Positions 1 through 12,700 are shown, numbered from the stretch's first letter. The stretch: 64,000 nucleotides of DNA from Pomacea canaliculata (GCF_003073045.1 NC_037603.1:16312192-16376191), one strand, 5' to 3'. Numbers and translations are program-made. Notes: a model not told the origin generated them from the letters alone.

Positions 1-2140
1 CAGAAACAAGACATACAGGACATGGTGATGACATGCTGCCTGCACAATAATATGAAATAATATAATAATGTGAAAGTTCAAAGTCTGTTCTATTCACTCA
101 CTAAGTGGCTTTTCCATAGAACAATATAGAAATATTTCTATTTTGTCAACAAAAACATCTACTTATATCCTATTTACTTTTTCCGAGCGCAGAATTAGCG
201 GGAACAGAGAATTTTTGAGGTAGAGCTGTTTGTGTAGAATAGAAATAGAAATACATAATAATAGAAATACAAAGAGCATAGGAACTTGTTTCAGGCGCCC
301 TGACTACCGACATCCGAGTGCCCCTTCCTGTTGTAACAATTAGCTCTGATGTTATTTACTCCTCGTCAGGTTTATCCCTGACGATGATGTCGGTGAGCGG
401 CCAGGACCTTACCCAGTAACAGCAACTGTGTTCATTTCTGTTCATGCAAACAGCCGAGACAGATTTATCAGTTTGTCGTACTTCCACAAACACAATATTT
501 GTTCAGTCTTCTGATGTTAATGTTCAGGATGAATGACGGGCGGGGAGGGAGGAACAATGCCACCAATCAAGCTGTCTTTTTTTTTTTTTTTTAGCTTCTC
601 CCGTCGCCTGCTCAGGTAGATAATGAACTTCTCAGATGTTTGCCAAAGTATCAGGTAAATACCACGAAGTCAGATAGGCGGGAAACACATAGTACAGGTA
701 GCAACAATAAAGGAGACAAAGCTATTTGTTTCTAACGAGGATGCTGCAGTGAGGTTTTCATCTACAGCTACCAGTCCGTAAGCACTTACTTCAGCAAACT
801 GACTGCCAATAGAATTCCGCCAATTCTGTAAATAACTAAATATATTTCAGGTTCCTCTTCCCAAGGATGTAAACTATAACATTTGTTCGTTTAATACCGC
901 ATTTCATTCGCTGAGAAGCCTGGTAAATATTTGAACATCTTTGGTGCTTGAGCGACAACTTGTTACATCAGTTTGCGAGGAAACGTGCGGAGAGTCTCGC
1001 AGGCCGCGAGTGTGGCTCCAATGACAGGACAGAAGAACAGACGAAAGAAATCCTGCGGTGTGTGGACGCCAGGACAAACGTGATACGCCTCAGAGTTTGT
1101 CGATCGCCTCCCAGGAATCCTTGATTACAGCGTCGTTCTTGACGAGACGATAACGAGCGATCCGCCGAGCGCCAATCCCCCGGATGTGACAGTCTCGCGC
1201 GTCCACGCGGCGCGTTATTAACTCGGACGTCCACGCAAAGACTTGGGTCAGAGCTGCCACCAGACCTGCCAATACTCATTGTCTATACTCTGACATTGAT
1301 AGACAGGCTTAAGACTGGTTGATTGATACCAATACTCGTATTATTCGTCTGACATTGATGGACGTCAGAAAGGTTGATAATAGAGACGAACGATGGAGGG
1401 AGGGGAGGGAGGGGATAGGAACTAAAAAAATCACAGACAGAAGATCTGAAAAAAAGAACTGCTGGACAGACCAAAAAGGGAAGCAGTGGACATGGGTAGC
1501 ATGCAAGAAGAAAGCAGAAGACCGACAGACTGATGCGTAATCAATACATGTATGAATATATATATATAGGCGATAAAACTAGGAATAAACATATTGAACA
1601 AGGCCGGCAGAGAACAAGAAGAAGAGACAAGATGAAGAAAACTGGCTGTCACCCTCAAGGAAGAGACTCTCTACACAGACGTGAGATCTCGGTTTTCTAT
1701 TTTCAAATGGCCGCCAGCGAAGGTTTTTTTTTTTCTCTCCCTCCGCCGTTCGATTTTCCATCAGTTTCACGGACATCTTTGGGCGGAGACGTGAGCAGCC
1801 TCATTGTAAGAGGCTTGTGGAGTGTTGAGTGGGCAACGAGAACTGGCGAGCGCGCGTGCACGCATATAGACACACACAAGCACACTGTAGTCGAGGCGTG
1901 CCTGCAGCACTCGGCGCTTCATTTCCCAAAGGTGCGTGGTATTTCGCGCCCTTTCAGGAGCCTAGGTAACACCTTCTGTTGCTCTTCTTCCCAGTTTGTT
2001 GTTTTTTTAAGTCTGCTCTTAGATTATTTGGTTTGTTTTTGCTGTTGGAATTTCGGCTTGCACAAATGCTCGAGTTTTTTTCACTTTCTAGACAGAAAAG
2101 CGCGGAACATAACAGAAGTCACAACTAATTCTGAAGTCAA
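1..2140. other. intergenic, no gene recognised
   Basis: No reading frame here has recognisable domains or a convincing chain of exons. The longest frame (1533-2150, +) is low-complexity and rich in F, S and C, and runs through simple sequence. The stretch contains a T homopolymer near 568-585, a purine-rich G-run block at 1394-1414, and a T-run with short CT-rich sequence near 1720-1745. I see nothing else to annotate. Confidence 0.6.
1398..1414 (+). other. G-quadruplex-type motif
   Basis: Four G-runs of 3, 4, 3 and 4 bases are separated by single A bases (GGG-A-GGGG-A-GGG-A-GGGG). One-base loops are the arrangement that usually gives the most stable parallel quadruplexes. There is no adjacent gene to tie it to, so a function is not implied. 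Confidence 0.6.
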
Positions 2141-2292
2141 AATTTTATAGTCAATTTTCCGTCGGGTTTAGTTTACAGTTGTTGGTGTGGGTTTTTTTCC
2201 CCTTTATTGTGTGAAAGCACTTCTGTCTATTGGTGAGTTGTTGCGGTGATAGGAAGAAGTAATCAAAAGTGACACTGACAAAAATACATAAG

Positions 2293-2380
2293 ACCCGAGG
2301 CGAAATGCGAACCGCCGGCTTTCCGATCCTCACTGTCGCCCCGACAAGCGATACAACTTCCCATTGCGCTACTGACGACA
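2293..2380 (-). repeat. tRNA-like sequence, probable SINE head
   Basis: Read on the minus strand, this stretch has a box A-like segment (TAGCGCAATGGG, near 2373-2361) and, about 58 bases on, a box B-like segment (GGTTCGCATTTC, near 2313-2302). That order and spacing fit an internal RNA polymerase III promoter from a tRNA with a long variable arm. I could not fold a clean cloverleaf, and box B departs from the usual GGTTCGANTCC. It is therefore more likely a tRNA-derived SINE head or a decayed tRNA copy than a working tRNA gene. Confidence 0.35.
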
Positions 2381-2399
2381 AATCGCGGCTTGTTTTTCA

Positions 2400-3780
2400 C
2401 ACACACACAAAATAAATAAAAAAATAATTTAAAAATAAAAATTAAGCAGTGATGGCAAACAATTATCATTAAACAATGATTCACGTTTAAAGGTCATGAT
2501 GCCACGATTTGGGGTCAGAGATGACGACTGCCAGTGATTTACATATGTCTCGTGCCAGTCACCTGCCATGATGACTACTGTCCCGTGCTCCGGCGCCTGG
2601 TAACAGCTCACAGACGACACACAATCGCACGCGCCGTCATGGAAATGAGTTCAGCCGGCCCTCCGCATTGTTGCTGCATCTCCCTAGCAACACAAGTTGT
2701 TTTTTCAAAGATAACGGTGACGGGGCGGGTGGTCTCGTGGGCGGTGGTACGTCGCTGAGACTCGTTGTACCTGCCACATCAATCAGCCGGCGATAACAAA
2801 CACTCTCACGCCTGAACCTCGTGGCAGGTGAACAGGTCAACAGGTCAATAACACATTACAGAACTGGGGGAAGAAACATTTTCCGTTAATTGTGACGTGT
2901 TAGCGAGCGACAGCGCGTGCGCGTTTTTTTTTTTTTTTTTTTGTTTAATTAAACGAATGCGTGCGGCGTGTGTGTACAACTTCACATAAAATTTATATTT
3001 AATGTACGTGTAGGTGTGAGCATGCATACAAGAGTATGATGTGCTCGCATCTTTGTAGATGTATCCGTGTGTGTGTGTTTAAAGATATGCATGAAGGCGC
3101 GGCACCATTCAGTAAGGTAAAAAAAAAAAAAACAAAAACAAAAAAAAAACCGTAAATCCAATCAACAACTCGCACTGAGTGACGGGAAGGCAAATGACCA
3201 ACAGGTGAAAGGTGAGACACAAGCTCATCACTCGCACCGACTGCTCTTCAGGGTCCAGTGCAAGTCAGTCAGTTCAGGGACGGTCATCTTCACATACTCA
3301 AATGTCAAACATGGCGCCACCCGCCTCTTCACATCGACATCTTAGTGCATCCCCAATCTGGGCTTAATTTACACACAAACTAGTTTTTCTCCTGACAAAT
3401 TTATTTTCGTACTAAGGAGAGTTCTTTGCGTTCAGACAGAGATAGTGTAAATAACGAGTGAGAGAGCTTCAATTTTTCGATTCTCTCAACCATGTCAGAA
3501 AACGGATGTCAGAACAGACGAGAAAATCGCCTCGAAGTTTTGAGGATCGAAACCCAAGCTTACTCTCCATGTTTACAGAAGTGCTGCGTTTTCAGCAGCC
3601 GTTAAGGTATCGAACATACACGGTGGCCATTACTAAATAAGACTTTGCAAATCCCCTGAGCTGAATTTTATGGCCATATTGTTTGTTGACAGGAAGAGTA
3701 AGGAGACGATCATCAGACAGGAGCCAGCAAAGAAAAGTAAATAAAGAAAAAAAAAAAATTAAACACAGCACGGACAGTTT
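2400..3780. other. intergenic, simple repeats only
   Basis: No gene seen. The stretch includes an AC/A-rich run at 2399-2450, a T-homopolymer at 2926-2942, short GT-rich sequence near 3066-3080, and A-runs at 3119-3150. Small open frames here have no recognisable domain. Confidence 0.55.
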
Positions 3781-3789
3781 GTACTGGAT

Positions 3790-4140
3790 ACGCCGGATGG
3801 GAAGCCAGGGTAGAAAACGAAGGAGAGGGTGGCGAGGTCCCGTTTCCTAGCTCTAAGCACTAGACTGGCAGCTCACTTCTGTACTTTCTGGAGTTTGTGA
3901 AGAAGGTATACAGGGCAGCCAGCAAGCTAGTGCAGTCTGTGCAGGTCCAGAAATCCCGTAGAGGTTGTGTAGTCTATGAAGGAGCAGAGAGTGGTCCATG
4001 GTGTCAAATGCAGCAGACAGGTCCAGTAGAGTTAAGACAGAGCATCATCACTGTCAAAGGTCACTTTAATTAAAGTAGTTTCAGTACTGTGAAAAGGTCT
4101 ATATGCTGACTGAGCATGGGGGATGAGCTGGTCTTGTAAC
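3790..4140 (-). mobile_element. LINE fragment, L2/CR1-like reverse transcriptase
   Basis: The minus strand encodes pieces of a non-LTR reverse transcriptase: a segment like AYRPFHSTETTLIKV, then the palm motif A context LDLSAAFDTMDH (near 4047-4010), then an abrupt jump to the more C-terminal region reading VYLLHKLQKVQ and RARKRD. The frame changes between pieces and the middle of the palm domain is absent, so this is a truncated, internally deleted relic. The wording of the motifs is typical of the L2/CR1 group. Confidence 0.7.
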
Positions 4141-4639
4141 CTTGGTTACAACAGTAAGTCTATCCTCTCTGGTTACAGCTCATCTCAGCTCCAAAAGTCA
4201 TTAATTTGAGTGGACAGGCTACTTTGTCTCTTACCTGGGTCAGGTGCTGTTCAGCTGAGTCCTCTCAGGGTGCACGAGACGAGACAGCCGACAGTTCTTC
4301 ATCGCGGTCTGTCCGAGTGCGAGATGCAGCAAGATTAGGGTATCTGATGGGTATCTTGATACTGAGGTATGCTGTACCATACCACATCACCTACAACAGG
4401 GTTTGTTACCTGTCAGGTAACCTTCAGAACACTGAACGAAAGAAAACTCGACGATGTTCATGACAGATCGTGTGCCCAGATAAGCTCAGGTCTTGGGATA
4501 CCCCGGGTGGACCGGGAACACTACGAGAATGGATCTGAGACTGAAGTGTAGGCTGTGATGGTGGTGGCAATTGATGAACGGTTCCTGCCCCACACACGTT
4601 ACAAGACAGTGCGACCTGTCGCCATCATTACTGTGCTCA

Positions 4640-4840
4640 TGTGGCCGGATGCTAATTGTCTAACCGTGTGTTCTCATATTTACTATTGTTTTAACCAGAT
4701 GTTGCTAAGTGTTGTCTAACCGTGAGTTTCCATCATTATGTTTATCTGTAGACTCTCATCATTCTACATTCATCTAATTGTATGCTCTCATCATGTCCAG
4801 CTAAATGTTGCCATCATTACTGTGTATTGTCATCAGTTAA
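4640..4840. repeat. degenerate short tandem repeats
   Basis: Segments such as TGTCTAACCGTG, CTCATCATTCTACATTCATC, CTCTCATCATGTCCAG and GCCATCATTACTGTG recur at roughly 45-50 base spacing. Individual units are diverged, so copy number is only approximate (about four). Confidence 0.45.
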
Positions 4841-5089
4841 ATGCAGACATCAACATCCTGTGTAACAGCAAGCACTCCATTCATTATTATAAATCATGTG
4901 GGGTATCTTGACACAAGGAGTGTTAACAAGCAATCTGCACATGATCACTTAAGGGAGTGGGCCAACATTTTTTTTTCCCCGACCAGTGGATTTGGACTAA
5001 CGAAATTTATCTACGTCAAGGTACAAAATCCTCTTATCTATTCGAACAAAAAAAAACTGCGGATCATATGTCTATTAAGCTATTCGGGC

Positions 5090-5545
5090 TACAATGACCT
5101 GAACAGTATACTGCAAGATGAAGTTATCCTTTTATATATCTCTACCGTCAAATATGAGTTGAAGAATACTAGAATCTTTATTCATCCGCTTTTCCGGTCT
5201 ATCACGAAGTGAATAGCACGATGTAAGGTCAACTTCTACCGTTTATGGAATCCATATAGCCGTTTGGTTTATAACTGTACAATAGGTGTAATATCCACTT
5301 ATTTATTTTCCCTTGCATTCTATAAGTATAAGCATAAGGTGCAAGATTATGTTTACTAATTTTGCCGTGCTGTTTCTAACTGAACAATAAAGAGCAAGAT
5401 TTCATGTATCCATGTTGCTAGCTCGACTTGTACAATACAGTGCAAGATCCATCTTTCCATTTTTCCGCTTTTTCAAGATCCATTTATCAGTTCGGTCATC
5501 AGGTATACAAGTACAGCTCAAGATTCATTCACTAACAACTGTTTT
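5090..5545. repeat. degenerate ~50-bp tandem repeats
   Basis: A motif of the form (G)TACAATA..GTGCAAGATTCAT..TATCC..TTTTCCG recurs. The core GCAAGAT or CAAGAT falls at about 5112, 5341, 5394, 5442, 5474 and 5518, so spacing in the dense part is about 30-53 bases. Pieces reading ATCCATTTATC, TTTTCCG and GTTCGGTCATC recur between cores. The array is old or fast-evolving, since no two units are identical. Confidence 0.45.
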
Positions 5546-5749
5546 TTCCATCCCCATCCTCTCCGTCCCGTTGGCAGCAGGCAGCTGCCAAGTGTTCAGG
5601 TACAGCAGTTCTGCTCCATCCCTCGCTAGACATTTCGTTAACTTTTTTTACAACTTTCCTCGCAGTCTGTACCTGTGCCAGACACCAGGTGCGATGATCT
5701 CGCAGATACAAAGAATGCGTGAAAGCTGAAGCGGTAAAAAAAAAAAAAA

Positions 5750-7790
5750 AGATAACTTTTAGCTTTCATTTTCTGCCGGTCGGGTAGCGGCCATACCCTC
5801 CTCATATGCTTCTCCCAACCCGACCTTAGGCCAAACTATTTTAGTCTCCATCAATGTGTGGGAGTTCATGTCAACATGTGCTGAAAATATCCTAAGGATA
5901 TTCACTCCTGTAGAATGTCCACTTATACGCCATTGTGAGCACTATTTCACCAACAAAAGTGAACACCTGGCCGTCCTCACAATCAGCCTTTTAAACTAAG
6001 AGTTGTAGGCGATCTCAGCATCCCACTCTGTTCGTGGAGCTTCAGGACCTGAAGTGGAAACAGCAGGTGGTGGCTGCTTCACCGGGCAGGACATCATCAG
6101 ATATGAACTAACTGTCAGTGGCCAGACAGACTGATACCTGCAGTCACGTTGGCCTGACAACCCAGTCACGTGGACCGACCATCGTGCAACTGTAGCCTTG
6201 GCAAAGAGCCTGCTGGAAGCTTTACCTGCGCTCAGGTACCTCGGCACCCACAGAAGTACATACCAGACATAACCGCACTGCATGGAACCTCAACTTCGCA
6301 AACAGCGGCTATCATGGGAAGATAATTTATGTCCCGAAACACCAGAAAAAAACCCACCGAAAATAAACAGATCATCTTTCCAATAAGGACGTGTATGAGT
6401 CATGAATAACGGAAATGACAACAGACATTGAATTCAACAGGGCATGCATGTCATGATCCCGGCCTTCTAGCCCTTCTCTACTTTGTTTGTATGTGTTCTA
6501 CATATTTTTGTAGTTGGAAATGCATGGGTGTGCTGTGGCGAAAACAAACCCAGGGGTGCATGAGTCATATAGAGACTGGGACACAGTGTGTCAGCCGACA
6601 GCAAACACGGACGTTGACCGTTAAGCCCGGATAACGCCAAACGGTTTTGCACCTCATGACTCCTGTAGTCACCCTTGTCCGCCCTGATACTTGTCAACAC
6701 TTGCATCCAAGTTACTGTAACCTGCTCTGTGCTCTCCACACCTGACACACATACCCGGCACCGCCGAGCAATCCACCCAGTGCATCTTATTGATGTTTTG
6801 CTGTGTTTATATTTGTGTGTGATGCGGCCTAACAGATGTTTCAACTGGTACACAGCTCTGAATGCGAGTAGAAGCAATCACTTGCTGAGTATTTATTTGC
6901 ACATATCAGTTTATCTTCCTTACAGCATGTGACTCTACGTGGGTGATGGAGACCGAAAGCACATACTGTAATTACATGGGTGACTCATACTGGAAGTACA
7001 CACTGAGAAGCGGATATTTAAAACAAACTGAATGAATGGTTGATCTACTGATAGTGTAGTTTGTACTTGGGTGGTTACATCACTCACCACGACTGAACAA
7101 TATTGAAAGCACACAGCACAAAATGAAATTATTACCTACTCAATCCATCCTTACCATGCAAACATTTTCAAATCCTCTGTTAAAACTGCTGTCTTTTTAA
7201 AAATATATCATGGCGATAAATATATATTCTATTCGCAAAAATGTTCACCTTATTGTACATATAAATATTATCGTGATCCTGATCCCTGATATCAAGAAAC
7301 AGCTTTAGTCATAGTGTCACGAGTTTATGTAAATCTGTGCCACTGACATTTTATAAAGGTTAAGGCGAGCTTTCCGAAGTCTGGGTCATTACCATATGCC
7401 CTCCCCTGTGAGCTCTCCCACCTAAACCCTTTCAGATTTTCAAACTTTCTAGGCCAAATCCCCTTGGCAGATTTTCTTTACTTGACTTTTATTATTTTTT
7501 AATGCTTTTACGCACTAGGAAGCACTCATGGTGGACAGGTGCATGGTATACTACTTGTCAGTCTGTATAATTGGAGCCTATAATTGTAATATAATTGTAA
7601 CTAATTGCATGATTGCTGTGCTGTTTGGAGTAAAAACATTCATAGCAACATTATCAGCAAACGGGATTAACTGCGATAAGTGGAGTGGCGGTTACAATGG
7701 AACTTAGATGAGCAACTGAGATAACTTATGTTAGTACACAGTCATACGACACATGCTTGGAGAATGTCGGTGGACATGCATCACTCTTTA
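5750..7790. other. intergenic, no gene recognised
   Basis: Several open frames of 60-140 codons occur on both strands (for example 6467-6877 minus and 5996-6283 minus), but none shows a known domain, a signal sequence or consistent splice sites. I see no repeat family that I can name. Confidence 0.5.
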
Positions 7791-7849
7791 TATTTTTTCA
7801 AAACTTTCTTGACAAAACATCGGAAAAAAGTGTTGCAAGTCCGATGTGG

Positions 7850-8650
7850 TTATAATGACATGTCGGAAACATAAAAGAAAAGAACAAGATTACAAGTCTC
7901 TCTCTCTCCTTTGCACACACACACAGAGTGAAAGAGTAAGAGCGACAGTCTGAAATACCTTGTATGAGTTCGGTCTTGTTTGTCCCCTTCTGCTCGGTAA
8001 ACAAATCCACAGATCGTTCGGCGACCTGATGCTTGAAGCGTGCGGTTGACACTGCCGAAGGAGTGTGTCCGACAGGGGGGACCCCGCACCTCCACTTCCG
8101 TCACCTGAGGTGAACTCACACCGGCGACCGCATCAAAGGCAGAGGAGACAGCCGCAGACACTTCGTCAAACCTGTCCTCAGTAGATGATCTCCAACACAG
8201 GTTCGACCTCACTCCGAGCAGACGTTTCGCGCCCTTGCAAACAGGTCGGCTCTCGATGTGAAGCAGGTCATGTGCCCCGCCCCTCCCCACCCCCACATTG
8301 CTTTCATCTGCACACCTATCCCCCACCTTTGTCGCCAAATCCTCCCACAACAAGTCAGGCTCGTGCACGTCTCCTCCTACGATGTGAAGAACTCGCAGCT
8401 GCTGATGATAACTGTCACCGCACAACCAGCGTCTATCCCCATCCGATCTTTGTCAACGGTTATTACCGTTCGATAAACACTCGGCAGCAGCAGCACGACA
8501 ATTTCTTTGTGTTTGGCGCAGAAGAGCGCAGTGTGACCTAGGTCGCTGCTCCACAAGTGAGGAGGCGCGACTACAGCGAGGTTCCTCACGACGAAAATGT
8601 CAGCAGTAGCTGCTGCCCCTCCCTGCAGAAATCTCTGGCAACCTTTGACC
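7850..8650 (-). pseudogene. possible ankyrin-repeat-like relict
   Basis: On the minus strand, codons at about 8650-8480 read with an ankyrin-like pattern: GCQRFLQGGAAATAD, then GHTALFCAKHKEIVVLLL, which resembles the G-TAL-A-...-VV-LLL signature of an ankyrin helix pair. Another frame takes over near 8425 and stays open to 7850, with a hydrophilic sequence (for example HIVGGDVHEPDLLWEDL) that I do not recognise. The frame change and lack of a start suggest a broken gene copy or exons of a gene I cannot connect. Chance similarity is a real alternative. Confidence 0.22.
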
Positions 8651-9054
8651 TCCAGTCATGGTAGTTCCCAGGTAGTTCGACCCCACACGTGCAGTCGAAC
8701 TGTGTTAGGCTAGTGTACAGGTCTAGCTTTCATCGCCCCGAGATAAGTTTCCTGCCGCGACCTCTCGTCTCCATCGTCAGGTCACTCGTCGGCGCGCTGC
8801 GTGTGCGCGGCAGGCACAAGAATGTTGAGCATCGCATCCTCCGCCTTTTGCAACCTGTGGGTACGCCTGCACTTTTTTGGTGCTTCAACGGTTTTTAGTC
8901 GTTTGCAAACCTGAAACATGTGGCAGACTTGATACTGAATGTTGAGCAGTGACTGCAGGACTGTCATCAGGACTTGGCATCTTCAACACACACAAGACAA
9001 TGAATCAACTTTAGTTTGTCCCAGTGGGCAGTGTAGACATGGGAAGGTGCTCTA

Positions 9055-9160
9055 GTTTTTACATGTACATTATATTATCTATTTCATATCATGTAACATA
9101 TATTATTGCTAGTACGAGCACTATCTTGAATTGTTCCCGGGATTAATAAAGTTGTCTTGT
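9055..9160 (+). mobile_element. LINE 3' tail (same family as 19,590-20,560)
   Basis: The sequence around ATTGCTAGTACGAGCA, TTGAATTGTTCCCGGGAT and TAATAAAGTTGTCTTGT matches the 3' end of the LINE at 20,458-20,560 almost phrase for phrase, and the minus-strand tail at 50,113-50,200. Only the tail is kept, as expected for a heavily 5'-truncated insertion. Confidence 0.7.
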
Positions 9161-9707
9161 AAGGAGGGGAGTGTAGCCGCCCCTCGAAAAAGCTACTGAG
9201 GTGGCAACAACATCTTTGTGCCCAAACTCCCCCGATGTTTGAGATGTGATTCTTCACAAGTACAAAAAAGATAGAGGAGCCGAGAGAGAGAAATAACAAA
9301 TGACAAATCTTTATTTACGAGAGCAACAAATCAGCAAAAGTTTTTTTAACATCTAGCCATCGATTTAAAGAAAGGAAAAAAGGAAACACCACAAATAAAG
9401 GCATTAATCAAAGAAGACAGGAAGGGATATTTTTGACACATTGACTTGCAAACATTGAATGTGATAATTGAATATGATTATAAAGTTTATCTTATTCTGA
9501 ATATTGCATAATTTCTTAGGTGATTTTTTAGACGGCCAGGTGATTCATGTGCAAGGAAGTCTGTCTATACACTGGGATATGCCTCTAAGCCAGCACTCCA
9601 TGTATCTACTTCAGTTCGCCTTTAACTGCAGCAACTCATATCTACATTGGCCAAGATATGTCATTCTTTTCTTTTTTTTTTTTCTTTCCTTTTTTGATAA
9701 TCTCTCC

Positions 9708-9787
9708 CTGCAGGAACTACATCAGCTGTTTTTAAAGAATGAAACATCAGCATTGTCTGTTTCTGTTCCTGACGGCAGTTGCATCAG
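9708..9787 (+). CDS. possible first coding exon with signal peptide
   Basis: A good acceptor (CCCTGCAG) precedes this segment and a consensus donor (GTAAGA at 9788) follows it. The ATG at 9739 opens a short frame reading MKHQHCLFLFLTAVAS plus the first base of a Gly codon. That is a charged start, a hydrophobic core and small residues at the end, the pattern of a secretory signal peptide. A phase-1 intron right after a signal peptide is common in genes for secreted and membrane proteins. I could not identify later exons, so the product is unknown. Without transcript support the exon remains a prediction. Confidence 0.35.
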
Positions 9788-9799
9788 GTAAGAATTAGG

Positions 9800-12700
9800 A
9801 GTGACGCCGCAACATAAACAGGACGCAGCCAGTGCGTGCGTGCGTGCGTTCGTGCATACCTGTGAGTCCATGTGCATGTGGGTGGTGGTCTGCTTTCTTT
9901 CCTTCAGAGTGGGTAAGAAAAAAGCTTGCTTTTTAATCTCTTATGATTATTTTTTTTTTTTTTTGGTAACAAATTAGCCGTTTTGTGATTTAAAAACAAT
10001 TGGAGGGCATTAGACCTACTGCCTACATCTGCGTTTTTATTGGATTCAGTAATTTCCGATGTGATTTCAATGTAATGAGAAAGTAAAATTAAAAAAAAAA
10101 ACACTTGTACCAAGAGTGTGATCTACATCTGGTGACGATTTGGTGCTGGTTCAACTTGTCAGAGGATGCCTCGTGAGATTAATACATGTTAATGCATGTT
10201 GATGTCTCGTCCCTGACTGAGGTTAACAGCTATAGCTCGTTGTCCATTTATTGTGATCCCTTTTAGTCACTTGATACTGACCAAACCTAGTCTATAATCG
10301 CAGACTCTACTTCATGTTTCTTTACCCCAGGGTTCGTTTGCCACCGCTTTATAACCACTGCTCCAGCGGTAAACAACGTCTGCAGAGCCTGGACACCACT
10401 TTATAATTTTGGAAACAAGATGTCCATCCTTGAGTTCCCTGTTGCCCTCGCTTCACAACTACCACCCACGGTGACCAGCCCAAGGGAATAGAAAGGCAAT
10501 AAAGCTCATCTCCAGCAACTTTTATAATTCGGAAAAAAAAAACCCGTTGAGCTGTACATTAGATGTTAGGAGGTCCTTCTTCTCAACTTTTAATGTTCAA
10601 AAAGACATTGAGGACACTTTGTCAGGGTGAGATAGACGCCGCTCCCTTCTTTCTCCACCGGAAGTGGCGAGGTCTCCTCAGTCAACAAAGCACTTAAAGG
10701 ATCAAACTGCGCTGTAAATCAAGTGTTCAAATACAGATTATTTCCATAATTTAGCAGCTTAAGGCGGACAGTTCTCAAACACATTTGACTGTAGATTCAT
10801 GGTTGTGCTTCCGACTTTTTCAAACCTTATTTGAAAAATTTGAAGCAGCTGGGATGCGCACTACTGACCTTGTCACAAGCACACACATCATTTGAATGTT
10901 CTGTCTAGTCGTGTCGATGATGTCTGATCAGAGAAATCGCTTTTTGCATATCTGTCATCTTGTCACAGCTGATGTTTAAGGACTGTTTTCCGATTCAGGA
11001 GTGTTGTGTCGGTCACTGCACAGCTGTCCTTGTGGGTCAGAACAATCTTTTAAGGTTGTCGGGTGGTCTTCTTTACACCTGCATCTCTAAGACAGGGCTG
11101 CTCACTTTAGGATTCTCAAAGGACTGTTCAGAACCATCTAGAAACCACAGCCAATAGTGTGGTATGCAGATGAATAGCACATTGTTGATAAAGTTAAAGA
11201 AAAACACCCAAAACTTGGTGTCGCCAGGGGACGAAGCTACGATTACAGTACCTGCTTCGGTAAGAAACACATCTTAGTCCCGAAGCATCATCGTCGAAAC
11301 TTTGGAGCCATGCGATGATTTCCACAAAATTCCATTTGCTGGCTTGGGCAGCTCGGCCATGGAAGGCTGCTTCAGACAAAGCTGTCATTCGATCGCCCAC
11401 GGACCTGACGCCATTGATTCCAGCCAGTCTCCGTCAGACGAGCGCCGTATCCAGTGATTGACTAACGGCTTTACCATGGAGGTCATTACCTCCTGATGGC
11501 CAGCCCCAGCCTCTAGCAGTGGCCATAGAAACGGATGCATGGGTTAATCCAAAAAGCTGGATGAAGACATGGTGGTGCGGGTTAATCGTCTCCATGAGTG
11601 TGGCATCGATACAAAAAGAAGCAGACAATTGTGCTTCTCCTACTTTTGGATTCAGAGTTCTGTGGGTCTGTATGTTTGATAAAATACTTGCAGACTCTTT
11701 TAAGTTTGTAACAGATTAAATTTTCATAAATCCAGAAATCACTATCACAGTAAGTCACGTGTCTCATCAGCAGCGACTAAGTTGAACAGAACTCAGCAGT
11801 TTATTGTTAAGCTTCATTAGCTGCTCTTTCCCCACCTTTCCCACATCTACAATTTTAAAGAAAGTGAAAAGTCTAGTTTTATTTGTCTCAGCGTTTCCTA
11901 TGCGATTTTCCAGTGTCTGAATGATTACAGGCTTTTCTGGAAGCCTTCGACTCGGTGAGGGAAAGGTCTGTTTTTTAAGTCGGGAGTGACATATAACGCA
12001 GGAGAGACGACAGACTTATATTTAGACAGACCCGGGCATAATTTAGCTCTCTTCCTACAAGCTTCTCTACTCCAGGAGAAAATTGATTCCGTTGTTCCAT
12101 CAGGCTTACAAATGAGTTCATCCTGCTATTGACAGAAACACATACAAGCACCAACAAAATCCACACATACTTCAACAGATGTTGTACGTTTTAAGAGTTT
12201 TACAGAAAACATGGTGAGGATGCAGCCCTCGACAGTCGGAAGTGGTCTTGACAACGTGTCTCACTCGGATCTTTGTCCATTCCTTCCTTTTTCTCTCACT
12301 ACTTTCCTCTTCTGTTTTTTTTTTTTTCAGTCTCTTTTCGGATTGTTTGTCTGCGTCATTGTGTTTCTGTCTAGCTCCTGATTCCAGAAATAGAACACAA
12401 CGTGCATATAATGAAAGAAAGACGTTTGTGTTCTATTAGTGCCTTCAGTCAGTAACAAGGTTATGAAGAATTAAAAAAACAACAACATATGCAGCTGCAG
12501 AAAGAAGCCAGGCATGTAGAGGAGGCATGAAAGAGGTGTGCATGAGGGTGTATCAGCAAAGAAGCTTGCCAACTAATGTTTGCTTGATGTGGGTGAAAAA
12601 CATCTGTGCAAAACCTTTTTTCATTTTGAAGCGGGATGACTGTATTTCAGGAACTAATCAAAGAGAAAATGAAGAGATTTATCAAGGGGAAGCAGAGAGT

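Noticed and set aside
4841-5212. 123-codon plus-strand frame
   Set aside because: It overlaps the degenerate tandem-repeat area, with no domain, signal or codon pattern of a gene.
6467-6877. 136-codon minus-strand frame
   Set aside because: No recognisable domain; a frame of the opposite strand is also open. Probably chance.
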